Below, in pieces: positions 1 to 11,085 of a stretch of 64,000 bases of DNA (position 1 is the first letter of the stretch; each line of letters opens with the position of its first letter). A model generated the notes under the pieces. The model was not told the DNA's origin and searched no databases. It worked only from the letters and a program-made list of their open reading frames with translations. A program made the position numbers and the translations under genes. Source of the DNA: Hedera helix (lineage: Eukaryota; Streptophyta; Magnoliopsida; Apiales; Araliaceae); the NCBI GenBank assembly GCA_947179155.2, contig OX359286.1:8768501-8832500 (forward strand), in the 5' to 3' direction.

Positions 1-2
1 TC

Positions 3-473
3 ATAATTAGGGATCGAGGTATTTCTCTAGAAATGCAGCTTAAGATGGTTAGGATATTTGGTTCAGTGATCTATTCTTCTGTATCTGCATTATCTCCTGT
101 TAGTGTGGATATTGAGGTAGGGCAAAGGTTAGAGCATTGCAATCTCTATTTTGTTGAACTTGAAAAGGTCAAGCGCTGCCTTCCTGGAAATCATATAGTC
201 TCATGGGCTTAACTGTGTTATGAAAATTTTAGTTCAATGATAAATTGTTAATTTAATCTGTCTGAAAATTACATTCATCTATTTTTTCAGATATTTAGAT
301 GGCATAGTAGAGAACTACTAGATCAATTGCTCGTCATTATATTATGTCCTTGTATAATTGCAAAGCATTCTTGATTTATCTCCCTTTCACTTCTGACAAT
401 TTTTTTTTTTTTTTTTTTGTAGATCGAAAAGCTGATGGGATCAACATCAATGAATTTGATATGGCACGTTTAG
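3..473 (+). CDS. Possible 3' end of a spliced gene, product not recognised (partial)
   Basis: From base 3 one frame stays open for about 70 codons to a stop near 210. It includes a charged stretch reading VGQRLEHCNLYFVELEKVKR, which looks like real protein. A candidate donor (aag|gtcaag) lies near 165. A long T run ends in gtag at 419-422, a good 3' splice site. Joined in phase 0, the last exon would add 16 codons and stop at 471-473. This would be the C-terminal part of a gene lying mostly left of the window. I do not recognise the family, and the splice choice is a guess. It could equally be a pseudogene or the tail of a transposon gene, since everything to the right is transposon-derived. 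Confidence 0.25.
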
Positions 474-592
474 ATAGTTGAGTGTAAAAATGATGAATGA
501 TCATGTCCTGGATGATTTTATTTAATTAATAATATTTGAGTTTTATTTTTATTTTTGCCATTATTTGCTCTGGGGTCATTGAGCCAATCAGG

Positions 593-1432
593 TACACAAT
601 AAGATTGTCAAATTTTAATTTGGCAACGACACAGCCAGTAGTTATTTCGTTACCAAAGCGTTGTACAATTAAGAATATAGCAACAATTTTTTATATATTT
701 ATGAACAAGATTTCGTTGCCAGTGGCATTAAAATACAATTTTTTGCAACGAAAAATTAACCTAATAACAACGGGAAAGATATTATTGCTATACCCAAATA
801 AAAATGCAACATTTATATCGTTGCAAATCATATCAATTTTCGTTTCACATATAAAGAAACAGTAACGTATAGTGTCGTTGCTAATTAACAACTTTCGTTG
901 CTATTGAAAAATAACCCGAAACAAACATTATCGTTGCTGATTAATCATAATGTCGTTGTAAATTATTATAATCAATAGCGAACGTCGTTGCTAAAAAGTA
1001 TACAATCAACAAAAAGCATAGGTTTAGGCAACATTTTTTAAGCTTTTTCGTAACAAAAATGACCATTTGCAAAAGTGAACCAACCGCAACGAAAGTACAT
1101 GTTTGTTGCCCAAAAAAAGAGTTAATTTCGTTGCCAAGTAGTAGGATTTTGCAACAAAAGGTCATTTTCAGTAACGATTTTTTATTGATTCTGCAACAAT
1201 AAATTTCGTTGCTAAAGGATCGAGGCTTTTGCACGAAGGTTAACTTTCGTTCCAAAATGTATCACTTTCAGCAATGACCAAAATACGTTCATTGCGAAAC
1301 AATTAGCAACGCTCATTGCGCAACGAAAGGTACAACGACAAAATAATCGTTGCTAAATCCCTTTTGCAATGAAGTATGGCACCTTTTGCAATGAAAACTA
1401 GTTGTTGCTAAAGCCCCATTTTTTTTGTAGTG
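593..1432. mobile_element. Non-autonomous CACTA-like DNA transposon remnant
   Basis: About 800 bp is packed with short direct and inverted copies of a motif close to CGTTGCAAAA / GCAACGAAA, the arrangement of subterminal repeats in CACTA (En/Spm) elements. The right end reads, from 1432 inward, CACTACAAAAAAAATGGGGC, a typical CACTA terminus. The left terminus is not clean: the repeats start near 618, and a degenerate end near 593 (cacaataag) is the best candidate. No 3-bp target duplication could be matched. No transposase is present, and short ORFs here are by-products of the repeats. Confidence 0.6.
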
Positions 1433-1607
1433 ATTCTAAAGAAAAACAAGGTTGTTGAAGAAAAGGGTGATGATGAGTCCTAAGGGTTAGCACTCAGAAC
1501 CGCAAACACTATGTCCTTTACAGCTAAAATGCCAAACCTGAATAAGAGGAAGATGAAGGTCAAGATGCAGGGCTAACAGAAGCAGTTTGCTGAACTTCTA
1601 AGGGAAT
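1433..1607 (+). pseudogene. Decayed coding fragment, left of the solo LTR
   Basis: This stretch reads as protein-like sequence (Lys/Glu-rich, ending near QKQFAELLRE) interrupted by stops. It resumes after the solo LTR at 3811: the 5-bp duplication ggaat flanks that insertion, so the two parts were once contiguous. It probably belongs to the internal region of the copia element whose 3' LTR starts at 6122. Function is not recognisable from this piece. Confidence 0.35.
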
Positions 1608-3805
1608 TGTCGACGCCGGGATTTTCGTCGCTTCGATTTTTTTTATTATTATTATTATTAAAAACCCTTTCCAATTTTAGCCTTTTGAATTAAATGTGAT
1701 TTTGAAAAGGGTCGGCTTAATGTCAACGGGTTTTGAAAGATCGATTTCTTTATGAGCCAATTGACCAGAGTCGCCAGTTGGTATATGTGAAATGGATGTA
1801 CCAACTCATCCGAATTTAGCTTTCGTAATCGCTGGCTCATATGTGACTCTGAGTTAATTGGTCCGCAAACCGAGATTCATAGAGTTCGGGGGTTTGCTTA
1901 AGCGAGGGGAAGGTGTTAGGCACCCCCCGACTTCCGTGAAACACGGTTACCGCAATCTCGATGTTTTCCTATCCTTTTAAATCCTAAAACGTGTGAGTTG
2001 CGTGTGTGTGCGTGCGTGTCTAGGTGAATGTTTGTGGTGAATTTTGCTTGGATTTCTTATATGGCAAATGTGTTTATCGGGAAAGCGTGTTTAGACGTCA
2101 TTCGACCCGATTGACAAGGCTTCGTTTTTTATAATAAAGATTGATTTTAATTTCGAAAGCGATGGGGGTTTTTATTAGGTGTCGTTTTCAGAAAATAGTT
2201 TGTGAACTTTTGTTAAATAGGTATCGAGACTATACATTGCCCTCTAATGACAAATTGAATAAAGTGAAGGCAACTTCTAGAACTCTTTCACCCTATGCAC
2301 AAAGTTCAACGAAAACGTTCATTTATATTTACGAAATCATTTTTTGAACTTTTCAAAATCCATTGGAGCCTTTTCATCAAACCGAAATCAAAGTTCGCCA
2401 AAACTCTTAACTTTAAATCTCGTGAATCTAATATCCTAATTTGATCCTTTTTATAAAATCTTCATTATTTGCCTTATTTTGGAAAACCATTTTTGTGTCG
2501 TAAATCACAACAAGCACTCAAAATGTGTCGGGGCTATCCATGGGCATGTGAGTCATCTAAATAACCCCAAACACCCACAATCACATACTTTATTATTATT
2601 ACGGGGCCTTAACCCGATCACGATTTGGTGTCGCTTTAAGGCCCGATATTACAAATACACAGCAAGGGACCCTATACAAGGATTACATATACCAAAACGT
2701 CCATCACCGGGATTCGATCACGAGGATCTCCTCCCTAGGCTCACAGTCACCCAAATCACTGCACAGCCAATACTAAACCAAATCTAACAAGATTAAACAT
2801 TGTTATCACATTACATAATTCAAATATCACAAACTCAACACTACGAACTACTCATTACCATAACGAACGATATATCACCGTACGGATATCATCGGGGCAT
2901 TAGGAGGAGTTACATTCCGATGAAACCCTCGCTAACAACACCTAATCCACGGATCATCATCATCATCATAACAACAACGACATCAAATAACCCAATCACA
3001 ACATTATGCTAACAATACAAACAATAAAAGGAAAACCCAAGAACACACCCTTTTCACCTTGCAAAATGCCGATTAAAGCCTCTTATTTCACGAATCGGAC
3101 AACACTACAAGAACAATCAACTAACTAGCAAGAGGAGATGAATTTTTCACTCAAAGCTCACCAAGAACCGACCTCTTCTCCCTCCTCCCACGCTCTTTCT
3201 CTCTCTAAAATCTATTTCTTTCCTCCTCTTTTATTTCTCTCGGGTGGAAATGGCAATGTATAGCCTTCCGCAGGCAGCCGCAGGTGCAACTGCGGCTGGC
3301 CGCAGTCCGCAGTTGCACCTGCGGCTGGGCTCGCTAGCCGTCCGCGCCGAATCCTCGGCTGCCGTGTGCCGCCCTCGAGCCGCGCACTGTCCCGTTTGTC
3401 GGTGGCCGCAGGTGCATCTGCGGCTGTCCGGCTCGCTTTTCTCAATTTTCGTGCCACGCGGTCTTAATTCGCAAATTTCTGCGGTATTATTTTGGAAGGC
3501 TGTTACCTGATGTATAAATTGCTCTTTGTGCTTGGCTTCTAGGGGGCGCTGCCCCCTACCACCCCCGAACATCGTAAGCGTAGTGGCCATTAGTCGCCTT
3601 TTGTGATCAACTCAGGTTTTCCTGGATCAACTGTTTGCCTTGCCTCAAGTGACCGGATGCTCGTTGTCCGTTGTGGCGGCTTTGACCGTAAATCGTTGGG
3701 GTGGTTTCGTGTTGGGGTCCCCCTTCCTTTTCGCATGTCGGGTCAAATGACGATTTTGCCCTCCTGTCAAGGTTAGTACAAAAGTGCAAAATTTTGGTGT
3801 CTACA
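1608..3805 (-). mobile_element. Solo LTR, 2198 bp, duplication ggaat
   Basis: The sequence starts TGTCGACG and ends TGTCTACA. It is flanked by ggaat at 1603-1607 and 3806-3810, so a complete LTR insertion is bounded exactly. No internal retrotransposon sequence is present, which is the product of LTR-LTR recombination. Read on the minus strand it begins TGTAGACACCAAAATTTTG, and its far end carries a CCTTCCCCTCGCTTAAGCAA block that resembles U5 regions of Tat/Ogre-type gypsy LTRs. Lineage and orientation are inferences. Inside lie a GC-rich palindromic cluster (3276-3424) and several short spurious ORFs. Confidence 0.85.
3276..3424. repeat. GC-rich palindromic cluster inside the solo LTR
   Basis: Arms at 3276-3295 and 3307-3326 are perfect 20-base inverted copies (agccgcaggtgcaactgcgg and its complement) separated by 11 bases. 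A third near-copy, itself almost palindromic, lies at 3405-3424. The island is far richer in G+C and in CpG/CHG sites than the surrounding LTR. A strong hairpin in DNA or in the LTR transcript is expected. Confidence 0.85.
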
Positions 3806-3810
3806 GGAAT

Positions 3811-5900
3811 TTCAGGGAGTCGCAAAAAATCTTGAGGGGACGGATACTCAAGACAATGAAGGGGTCAATCTTCAAGTAGATATTGCCTCGAAGCCAACCT
3901 AAAGGGCAAATAGGTTAAGAAAAATGACTAACCATCCTCTTCCTATGTCAAACTATTATTCCTAGGGCTTGATGGTGGAACAATACCAACAAGCCAGTCA
4001 ACAAGAACTAAGGATTCCTAAGGGGAGGAATAAAAAATTGATAACAATTGAAGAACAAGAAAAAATGCTGAAGACTCTACTCCTCACTTGAATATCATAG
4101 AGCTAATGGCAGAAGAGCAGATAACTGGGAAGGCTGCTAGGCCTAAGCTCATCGAAATAGAAGATGAAATGGCTAGGACGATTGAAATTGCCTAATTAAT
4201 GACAGAAGATCAAATGGCTAGGAAGGTTAACACACCTGAGCCAAGTAAAGATGATAAGATGGAGATAACGATAAATATGTTGGAGCCAATTAAAGTTAGG
4301 TTATTAACTCAAAGGGAGCCAACAGCTGAGGGGGAGTAAGAGACTGTTCAAGTCAATAAATGGCTGAAGACAGTGAGAACACGTGTCATAGAGTGGAAGA
4401 ATCACTCTACTATCTCCTTCTTATGCTTCCTCTTATTCGAACCACCATCCAACAAGACTTCAACTACATCTTTTAAGGATTCAAGTAGTACGCCGACATT
4501 CAAATGGTTGCCAAGCACTACCCCTTTTAGATCAAGTTCGCCAGCAAACTATAATTGATGGAAGTGAAGCTGACTCCAATCCAAGATCCTTCCAAAGCTT
4601 TGTATATATTAACCCCTATATTTTAGAAAAGGGTACACTCGCCCAACAACTAAATATACCTACCCCTTTTAACCCACCGATCGTAAAGTCCTAAAACTCT
4701 ACGAACGATACAGTCCATACACATTCTCCTGATCACTTTCCGATTATAGAGTCTCTCATCTCGCTGATCATAGACTATTCCAACCCTGAACCATCTCGTA
4801 CCCCTAACCCTATAAATACAAACTTACCCTCTTCCTCACACATCTATATAGATATACCTTTAACATCTAACCCTCATACAATATAGACCTAATACTATCC
4901 AATGTTGATTCCATTTTTTGGAAAATCAACATTAAAAATAAAGAAGACATTGAAGCCGCCTTAGAGAAGTTATTTCCTAGGCTTTACTTCATCCCCTTAA
5001 AGACTCAGCTAGAAGTCATGCTTAAAGAGGTCATTAAAGACTACAGTGAAAGCTTTGACAACACAATTGAAGGAGTTATCTGAAGTCTCGTCCATATTGC
5101 GAAGTCAGCTGCCAGGTTACCTGATGAGATGTCAAAAAAGTTTGGCAAATGCATGAAGGCTTTTATGGATACTCTAAAGAAAAACTTAGCCAAGATGGAT
5201 GGGATTTATTTGGAAAAAGTACATAAACTTGCAAAAGCAGTGGAGATTCTATTAGACACCAATGTTAACTCCATTAAGATCTTATCAAATAATGTTTTTG
5301 ACATGAGCCGGAGTAATATGGAGCTCAAGCATATTATTATTGAGTCTCTCCAACGAACTGACAATGCAATGACTATGGTCCTTGAGAAATGAGATCGAGC
5401 TGACAAGAAATATGAAGACCTTTAAGGGGATCTGACAATGACAAAGAAGCAACTAGAGGAAATGGCTAACACCTTTAATTGAAGAGGTATCTCTACTTCG
5501 GAAGGATGCTAGCCAAAAGGGGGAGAAAAGTCAAGTTTGTAGAGCTCAACAATCACCAACAACTCATCCTCTTCCTCCTCCTGGTTATACTCCTCAAGCC
5601 ATCCCTTTGTATCGGCCTTCTACTAAGTCAGGATCGTCAAGTGGTGTAACTCGCACTAGCAGAAGGACCCCTACTATTAATGACCCCTGGTACGATAATC
5701 GAAATCTTCAAGTAGTGCATCCAGTAGGAAAAGAGCAAATCAATCTTCTTTCTCTTAGGCAACCAGAATCCTATGAGCAAATGAGAAAAAGAAAGAAAGA
5801 AGAGAAAAGGCAGTATGACATGAGAGTTGTAAAAGAAAGAAGAAATCCTCCCCCTATAAGTCACTCGTCTAAGAGGCTAAGCTGCAGTAGAAGATAGGTA
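3811..5900 (+). pseudogene. Decayed ORF between copia pol and 3' LTR; Pro-rich then coiled-coil (possibly env-like)
   Basis: Several reading-frame pieces separated by stops and shifts look coding. About 4596-4860 gives a Pro/Ser/Thr-rich acidic stretch. 5129-5392 is open for 87 residues of heptad-like, Lys/Leu-rich sequence (LKKNLAKMDGIYLEKVHKLA) expected to form a coiled coil, continuing past a stop to about 5480. 5607-5897 is open for 96 residues, Ser/Arg/Pro-rich and very basic at its end. The region directly precedes a polypurine tract and LTR at 6111-6122. In SIRE/Maximus copia elements an extra env-like ORF with Pro-rich and coiled-coil parts occupies this position, so that is my best reading. 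A diverged Gag is the alternative. No enzyme motif is visible. Confidence 0.4.
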
Positions 5901-6110
5901 ACTTTGTACCTTATAAAGTTCTTGTAAAACTCGTAATACCTGTTACAATTTTTTTTATTCTTTTGTAAAATAAATTCATTCATCAATAAAATCTCACAAT
6001 TCTTTCTAGACAATGTAGTGACTTACTATATCTAAGATATTTTAAAATTTGTATTGTCTTACGTTAGAAAATTGATGTTTGTTCAAATTACTTATTTTGT
6101 CATCATCAAA

Positions 6111-6121
6111 TAAGGGGAGAT
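6111..6121 (+). other. Polypurine tract of copia element
   Basis: Taaggggagat immediately precedes the LTR start TGTTAG at 6122. This is the normal plus-strand priming position and it fixes element orientation as plus. Confidence 0.65.
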
Positions 6122-6579
6122 TGTTAGTAATAGAACTTGTATTTATGTTAATATGCTATTTGATTTAATGATTACAAAAGAACTAATGTATATTTGTATG
6201 AACAAGTAAGAATTGTACAGTCCTTATAAAAGATTATATGTAAAAGGACTTACGGATCAAATTTATTAGGTTGATCCAAATCGTAAAGTTAAGTTATGTA
6301 AATAGCCAAACTATCTAAGATTGTCGAGCAGAAAATAGTTACTCAGAAATTGTAGAGTGAACTAAGCAAGTTTAACAGACCGTCGAACAAAAAGAAAAGA
6401 CACTCTGAGTTCATAAAGTGATAGCATATATAGAACAAAATAATAGAGCCACTACAATCGTAAAGTGCAAATAGTAGAGTTAAAACTACTCTACTAAGTA
6501 AGGATTAACTCTATGATTTTACATTGACAAAATCGTAGTGTATCAACTCCTAACATATCAGTGGCTAGTGATAACAAGG

Positions 6580-7841
6580 TGTTGTCCGATTTAGATATAT
6601 GGAATTCTCACGCAAGTATACGCGGTCAATCAAGTAATATAGTAGAAAAAAGGTTGTCGTACCCACGAGGAACAATTACTAACAATTATGCTAACTATTA
6701 ATTTTATATTGATTCAATTCTAATTAAACCTTGCAAACTTGAATTATGATCTACTTAAAACTGAAATTGAATTTAAAATAACTAACTAATGAGAATGATT
6801 TATCAGATAATAAAAGGCTTTAAGATTACAATTTCCCCGTTGAATCACAATAATGTCATTATCTTAATTCCAATTACTTGATCATATGGATTGTTAACTG
6901 AGATCACTTATCTATTTACTAATCTCCGTCGATAACTAATAAAAAGATCCACTCCAACTTATAATGCTATAATTCTATGCAAAATTCATTAAAGCAGACT
7001 CATTAAGATCAAACTCTCAATCTGTTACGTGTGGTCTATAGGTATTCGCATCCTATATACTATCATGATACTCTTCCAAAGAAAAATACACACAGTCACA
7101 CGTTATTATATCCAGATCTATTCCTAGATTTTCTTCATCAATTCCATCTAAGAAATCACATAACTGTTGATCAGACAATTATAAATTAATATGAGATGTA
7201 ATAACCAATCCAACAATTGATCAAATAATTGAACTTAAGATAATTAGATTAAAGTTCAACCAACGGTTCCATTGCAATCCTAAAGAAGAATTTAGTTACA
7301 CATCGTCGTGAAAACCAAAATCAAACTAATATTAAAATTCATCAAAATTCAGAAGATAAAAGAAAAGGAATTAGAGAAAACTCTATTGAAGTCTCTCTTG
7401 CTTCTTCTCCTTCACTGCTGCGGTTCTGCTTCAGGTAAATCCTCTCGAAAGCTCAAAATCGTGTGTCCCTCTAATCCTTGCGTGTTAGTCCTTTTCTATG
7501 TTCCTTTCCTCGCTACCTGAAGTCCTAGAATCCTTCATTGACTCTGCTGCACAACTGACTTCCTATCCAGACTCGAACTGCTCAACGCGTAATTTGGACA
7601 ACTGGACTCGCCGACCTGCGCCCCGGCGCCATCTTCCTTCCTTGTTACTGCGCCCCGGCGCCAAACACTGATCAGAATTACCAAAATGCCCTTAACAGCT
7701 TGTTTTTCCCGTTTTGACCTCTCGAAGCCATTTTCTGCAAATTAAACAATAAAACCAGTAAAATAGAACTAAAAATACTTAAAGATAGCAAGTAATTAAG
7801 CCTAACAATACCTAAATCGTAGGTATAACACCCACTCATCA
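6580..7841 (-). mobile_element. Solo LTR, 1262 bp, duplication caagg
   Basis: The sequence starts TGTTGTCC and ends CTCATCA. It is flanked by caagg at 6575-6579 and 7842-7846. On the minus strand it begins TGATGAGTGGGTG, similar in style to the TGATAAGTG start of the Athila-like LTR at 42871, so an Athila-type origin on the minus strand is possible. It contains a 16-base GC-rich palindromic repeat, ctgcgccccggcgcca, twice (7616-7631 and 7648-7663). No coding sequence is present. Confidence 0.8.
7616..7663. repeat. Duplicated GC-rich palindromic 16-mer
   Basis: Two identical copies of ctgcgccccggcgcca, 32 bases apart, lie in otherwise AT-rich LTR sequence. Each contains a GGCGCC palindrome. 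Confidence 0.8.
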
Positions 7842-8780
7842 CAAGGATAGGAACCCTCATCCTGCAACTGCTCTCTTGCGATCCTTAGATGTATTTTAAC
7901 AACAAGGACTCGTAAAATCACATTTATTCAAACAGTTATAAAAATAGAGTTAAAGGGCACATGATTGTCAATGCACCAAATAACGTACTATTGAAAGAGA
8001 CTCTGAATGGTCCAGCAGACAACAATGCAAAGGCAAATCAAGTTCAAGATAACAAGTGTTCTAAACTGAGTGGAGCAACGATAACTTTTCAACTGGCAAA
8101 TCCCAAAGAGATATAAAAGGATTACTACCTCAAACAGAAAAGAATGATCAAAAATAAAAAAGCTCAAGCATATAAACCGTTCCATTCTACGATCTAAAAC
8201 TCCACTCTATGATTCAGAGAAATCGATCAAATTGCTAAGTTTTTCAGAGAAGAACTTAAAACCCACTTAGCAGCACCCCAAACAACATTCTTACAACCCC
8301 TTTCAAGATCTTAGTGATCTTCTTAAGACAAGTCTTAGTGACTTGCTTGATTTTGAGTGAATCAATTCTCTCTGGGAGGTTAATTCTTAGTGGCTTATCA
8401 AGATTTAGTGGCTTATCTTTTTCTTAATGAACCTAGTTTTAGTTACCCATCCTTTGTGGATCATCCCTACTTTTGGAGTGGAAGAGAGAACTATGAGTAT
8501 TTTAGACTCTGAACTTTTTAAAAATATTGTGTCTCTTTATTATTTTATCAACTACTATATAACTGTCATATAAATGCAAAATCAATTAAGACTTCTTTGC
8601 ACATTATATAATTAAACTTAGAACTGAGACATTTCATTTAATCTTTGAGGGGTATTTAAAAATACATATCTTGTTGCGCTTAACTTAAATAAGTTAACTG
8701 GTTAATTAATTGGGTAAACACTTTTAATCTAATTTTTTAAAAAGAATCTATTCAACCTCCTTCTAAATTTTGTTGTTCCA

Positions 8781-9190
8781 TTTTGGGAATTACAAATTAT
8801 TTAACCAAATATCCATTAAGGATATTGGGTGTAATTAGGAGCCTTATGAACCCATTAGTAAAAATCTATTAGAGTAATTTGTATACATTTATGTAGGTGG
8901 CTCCTCTCCATTACCTTTATCCCTGATTTTTTTTTCTTTTCATTTTTATATAATATGTAACATAGTATTTTTATTAAAATATCACAATCATATAACTAAT
9001 TCTAGAAAAGAAAAAAGAAAAAAAAACATAATTATTAGAAGTACTTTTACCGTTAAACATTAATAACAATTTTCAGTCATTAAAATTTTGATTAAAAATG
9101 AACATATTCATTAGATGATAAAAAAATTACTAACTACAGTAAATTTGATATTATGATATAAATCAATAAGATCAATTAAGTAATAGATAT
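8781..9190. other. AT-rich sequence between LTRs, no gene seen
   Basis: About 400 bases of AT-rich sequence lie between the end of copia LTR A and the next LTR. I see no ORF, repeat or terminal motif that assigns it. Confidence 0.5.
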
Positions 9191-10208
9191 TGTGAGGATC
9201 CGAATTTTCAGGATTTCTTTAATAATATTAAATAAGAATTTAATTGATAAAGTTATCAAAGTTGTGTAAGTAAATTTTTATTTTATGTGATTTTAAAGTA
9301 TGTTATGAGATTTAATTAGTAAATTAAATTTGTACGGAGACCATAATAAATTGTGTGGAATTAAAATAATTGAAAAGTAAATAAATTGTTTAAAAACAAT
9401 TTATGAAAAATAAAAGAAATTTCAGGTAAATGTACAATTAAATTGTTGTGGAAGTACAGAAATTATGATATTTAAATGGTGTTATGTAGTAATGTGAAAT
9501 ATATGATTTAGATATTTATATATATATATATACATTTGTATATATATAAATGTGCGTGTTTAATTGATAATTATAAATTTCATTAATTATGAAAATTAAA
9601 AAATTAATAATTAAATTAATCCAAAAATTTATGAAAAGTTAATGAGGAAGTTAGTAAAATTAGAAATATTAATTATATAATTAATCAATAAATATGGTGA
9701 AGGTTTAAAGATTATTTAAGAGGAGAAAGTAATTATATAAATTATATAATATATATATAAGAAAAGTTAGTTTAAATTGTAAAGAAATGAAAATAAATGA
9801 GAAAAATGAATGTTTTAAGTTATTAAAAATTATGGTTATGTATAATGGAATTATTATGACTTTTATGAAGAATAATATTTCGGAAACGGGAACATGTTAG
9901 TGTAACATGTTGTCCAAATAACGAAGTTAAAAATTACGAAAAATAATTTTTATAAGTTATATGAATTATTTTATGAATTTTGGAGGCATTAATTACCTCA
10001 AATAACTACATACATGTCATTATGCGTGTACAAAATTTGTCAAGTAAAGTACTCAAATGAGGTATTAAAATTACTTATAAATCATGTTATGATTTTTGGT
10101 AAATTAAAATAAATATTTTATATACATTATATAAAATATTTATTACACGTAATAATTACGTAATGTATAAAAATTATTTAATTTTGCATGGTTGCTATCC
10201 GAATTAGG

Positions 10209-10268
10209 CTAAGTCGGTGGTTGGTCATATGCTAAGTCGGTGGTTGGTCATATGCTAAGTCGGTGGAC
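10209..10268. repeat. Tandem 24-bp repeat in LTR, about 2.5 units
   Basis: The unit gctaagtcggtggttggtca plus tat recurs head to tail. A related but unexpanded gctaagtcggt...gtcggtggactt occurs at 47680-47716 in another family member. Confidence 0.8.
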
Positions 10269-10302
10269 TTGAGTTTTTTTTAAAAACCATTCACATGATA
10301 AA

Positions 10303-10318
10303 GCTTTATATATATAAT
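10303..10318 (+). promoter_or_regulatory. TATA-like box of gypsy LTR copy 1
   Basis: Ctttatatatataatg lies upstream of a purine-rich then CACCA-rich leader. It sits just before the intron-like donor at 10468 and is the likely start region of the LTR transcript. This is a motif-only call in AT-rich DNA. Confidence 0.35.
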
Positions 10319-10689
10319 GGATGAAAAAGAAGAGAAAAAAAGCAATAAAACATAAACCATCACTTTCTTCTCTACCACCACCTGACACCATGGCTACCAA
10401 GAGGGAGAAAAATAAATTTTGTGCCATCGAGGAAGGAGTACAAGCTTCAAGAAAGGATTTTTAGAAGGTATAAATTAAGTTATTTCATTTAATTATGTAT
10501 TTATGAGGATAAATTAATTTTGTGGAAAATTAGAAATTAATTAAGATAATTATTCTAAATAATTTATGGATGTATATATATGAATTATGTCATGTGTTGG
10601 AGCAACTATGTGTGAAAAAATTGAGCAAAAATGGTGAATTTTTGGAAAAGTTGATGCACTGTTCAGCTGGGAAGGAAGAAAAATTTTCT

Positions 10690-10862
10690 GGGTATGGTCG
10701 CGCAATGCGCGGCTGCTGATTTTAAGAAGTACGGGCTCAAAACGACACCGTTTTTGGGCCGCACGGAAGAAGCAGCCGCGCCATGCACGTAGGCTTCTGG
10801 AAGTGATAGGAAACGACGTCGTTTTGGCGTCGGCAGCGAGGGACCGCGCGCAATGCGCGGCC
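10690..10862. repeat. GC-rich island with two GCGCAATGCGC palindromes
   Basis: The core GCGCAATGCGC occurs at 10700-10710 and 10848-10858. An AAACGACGTCGTTTTGGCG motif lies between them, and a related acgacaccgtttt occurs at 10741-10753. The same pairing occurs in the Athila-like LTRs (43143-43231, 55403-55490) and at 48225-48339. Confidence 0.8.
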
Positions 10863-10869
10863 GGCAACG

Positions 10870-11085
10870 CTGAAAATTACCAGCGTGCCCCTGCCCTTTT
10901 CAAGAAATACCAAACGTGTCCCTTAGCCACGAAAATTACGGTAATGCCCCTGGACTTTCCGGAAAATTCTGGTGGTGTCCCTAACGTTGCCGAAGTTACC
11001 AAAATGCCCCTAGACTTTCCGAGAAATACCAAATATGTCCCTAAGGGCGCGAAAATTACCAAAATGCCCCCAGAAGTGATTTTAA
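10870..11085. repeat. Imperfect tandem repeats, about 60 bp, in LTR
   Basis: Three to four diverged units follow the pattern 'aaattaccaaaatgcccctgg ... ttccgagaaataccaa ... gtccct'. Matching blocks occur at about 48355-48560 on plus and at 39270-39420 on minus, so the block is ancestral to the LTR family. It generates spurious ORFs on both strands. Confidence 0.7.

Larger units (their letters stand above)
6122..8780 (+). mobile_element. Copia 3' LTR (copy A), split by a solo LTR
   Basis: The LTR starts TGTTAGTAATAG after the polypurine tract and probably ends TGTTCCA at 8780. Without the insertion at 6580-7841 plus one 5-bp duplication it is about 1.39 kb. Near its end it has the string ctattcaacctccttctaaat, also seen at the ends of copies B (25.7 kb, minus strand) and C (41.8 kb). 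The right boundary is judged from that similarity and the terminal CA, so it may be off by several bases. No matching 5' LTR is in the window. Confidence 0.6.

Noticed and set aside
3231..3590. Overlapping ORFs of 81-119 codons on both strands over the GC-rich island of the solo LTR
   Set aside because: Stop codons are rare in GC-rich palindromic sequence. The frames are Arg/Ala/Cys-rich without motifs and lie within an LTR bounded by a target duplication.
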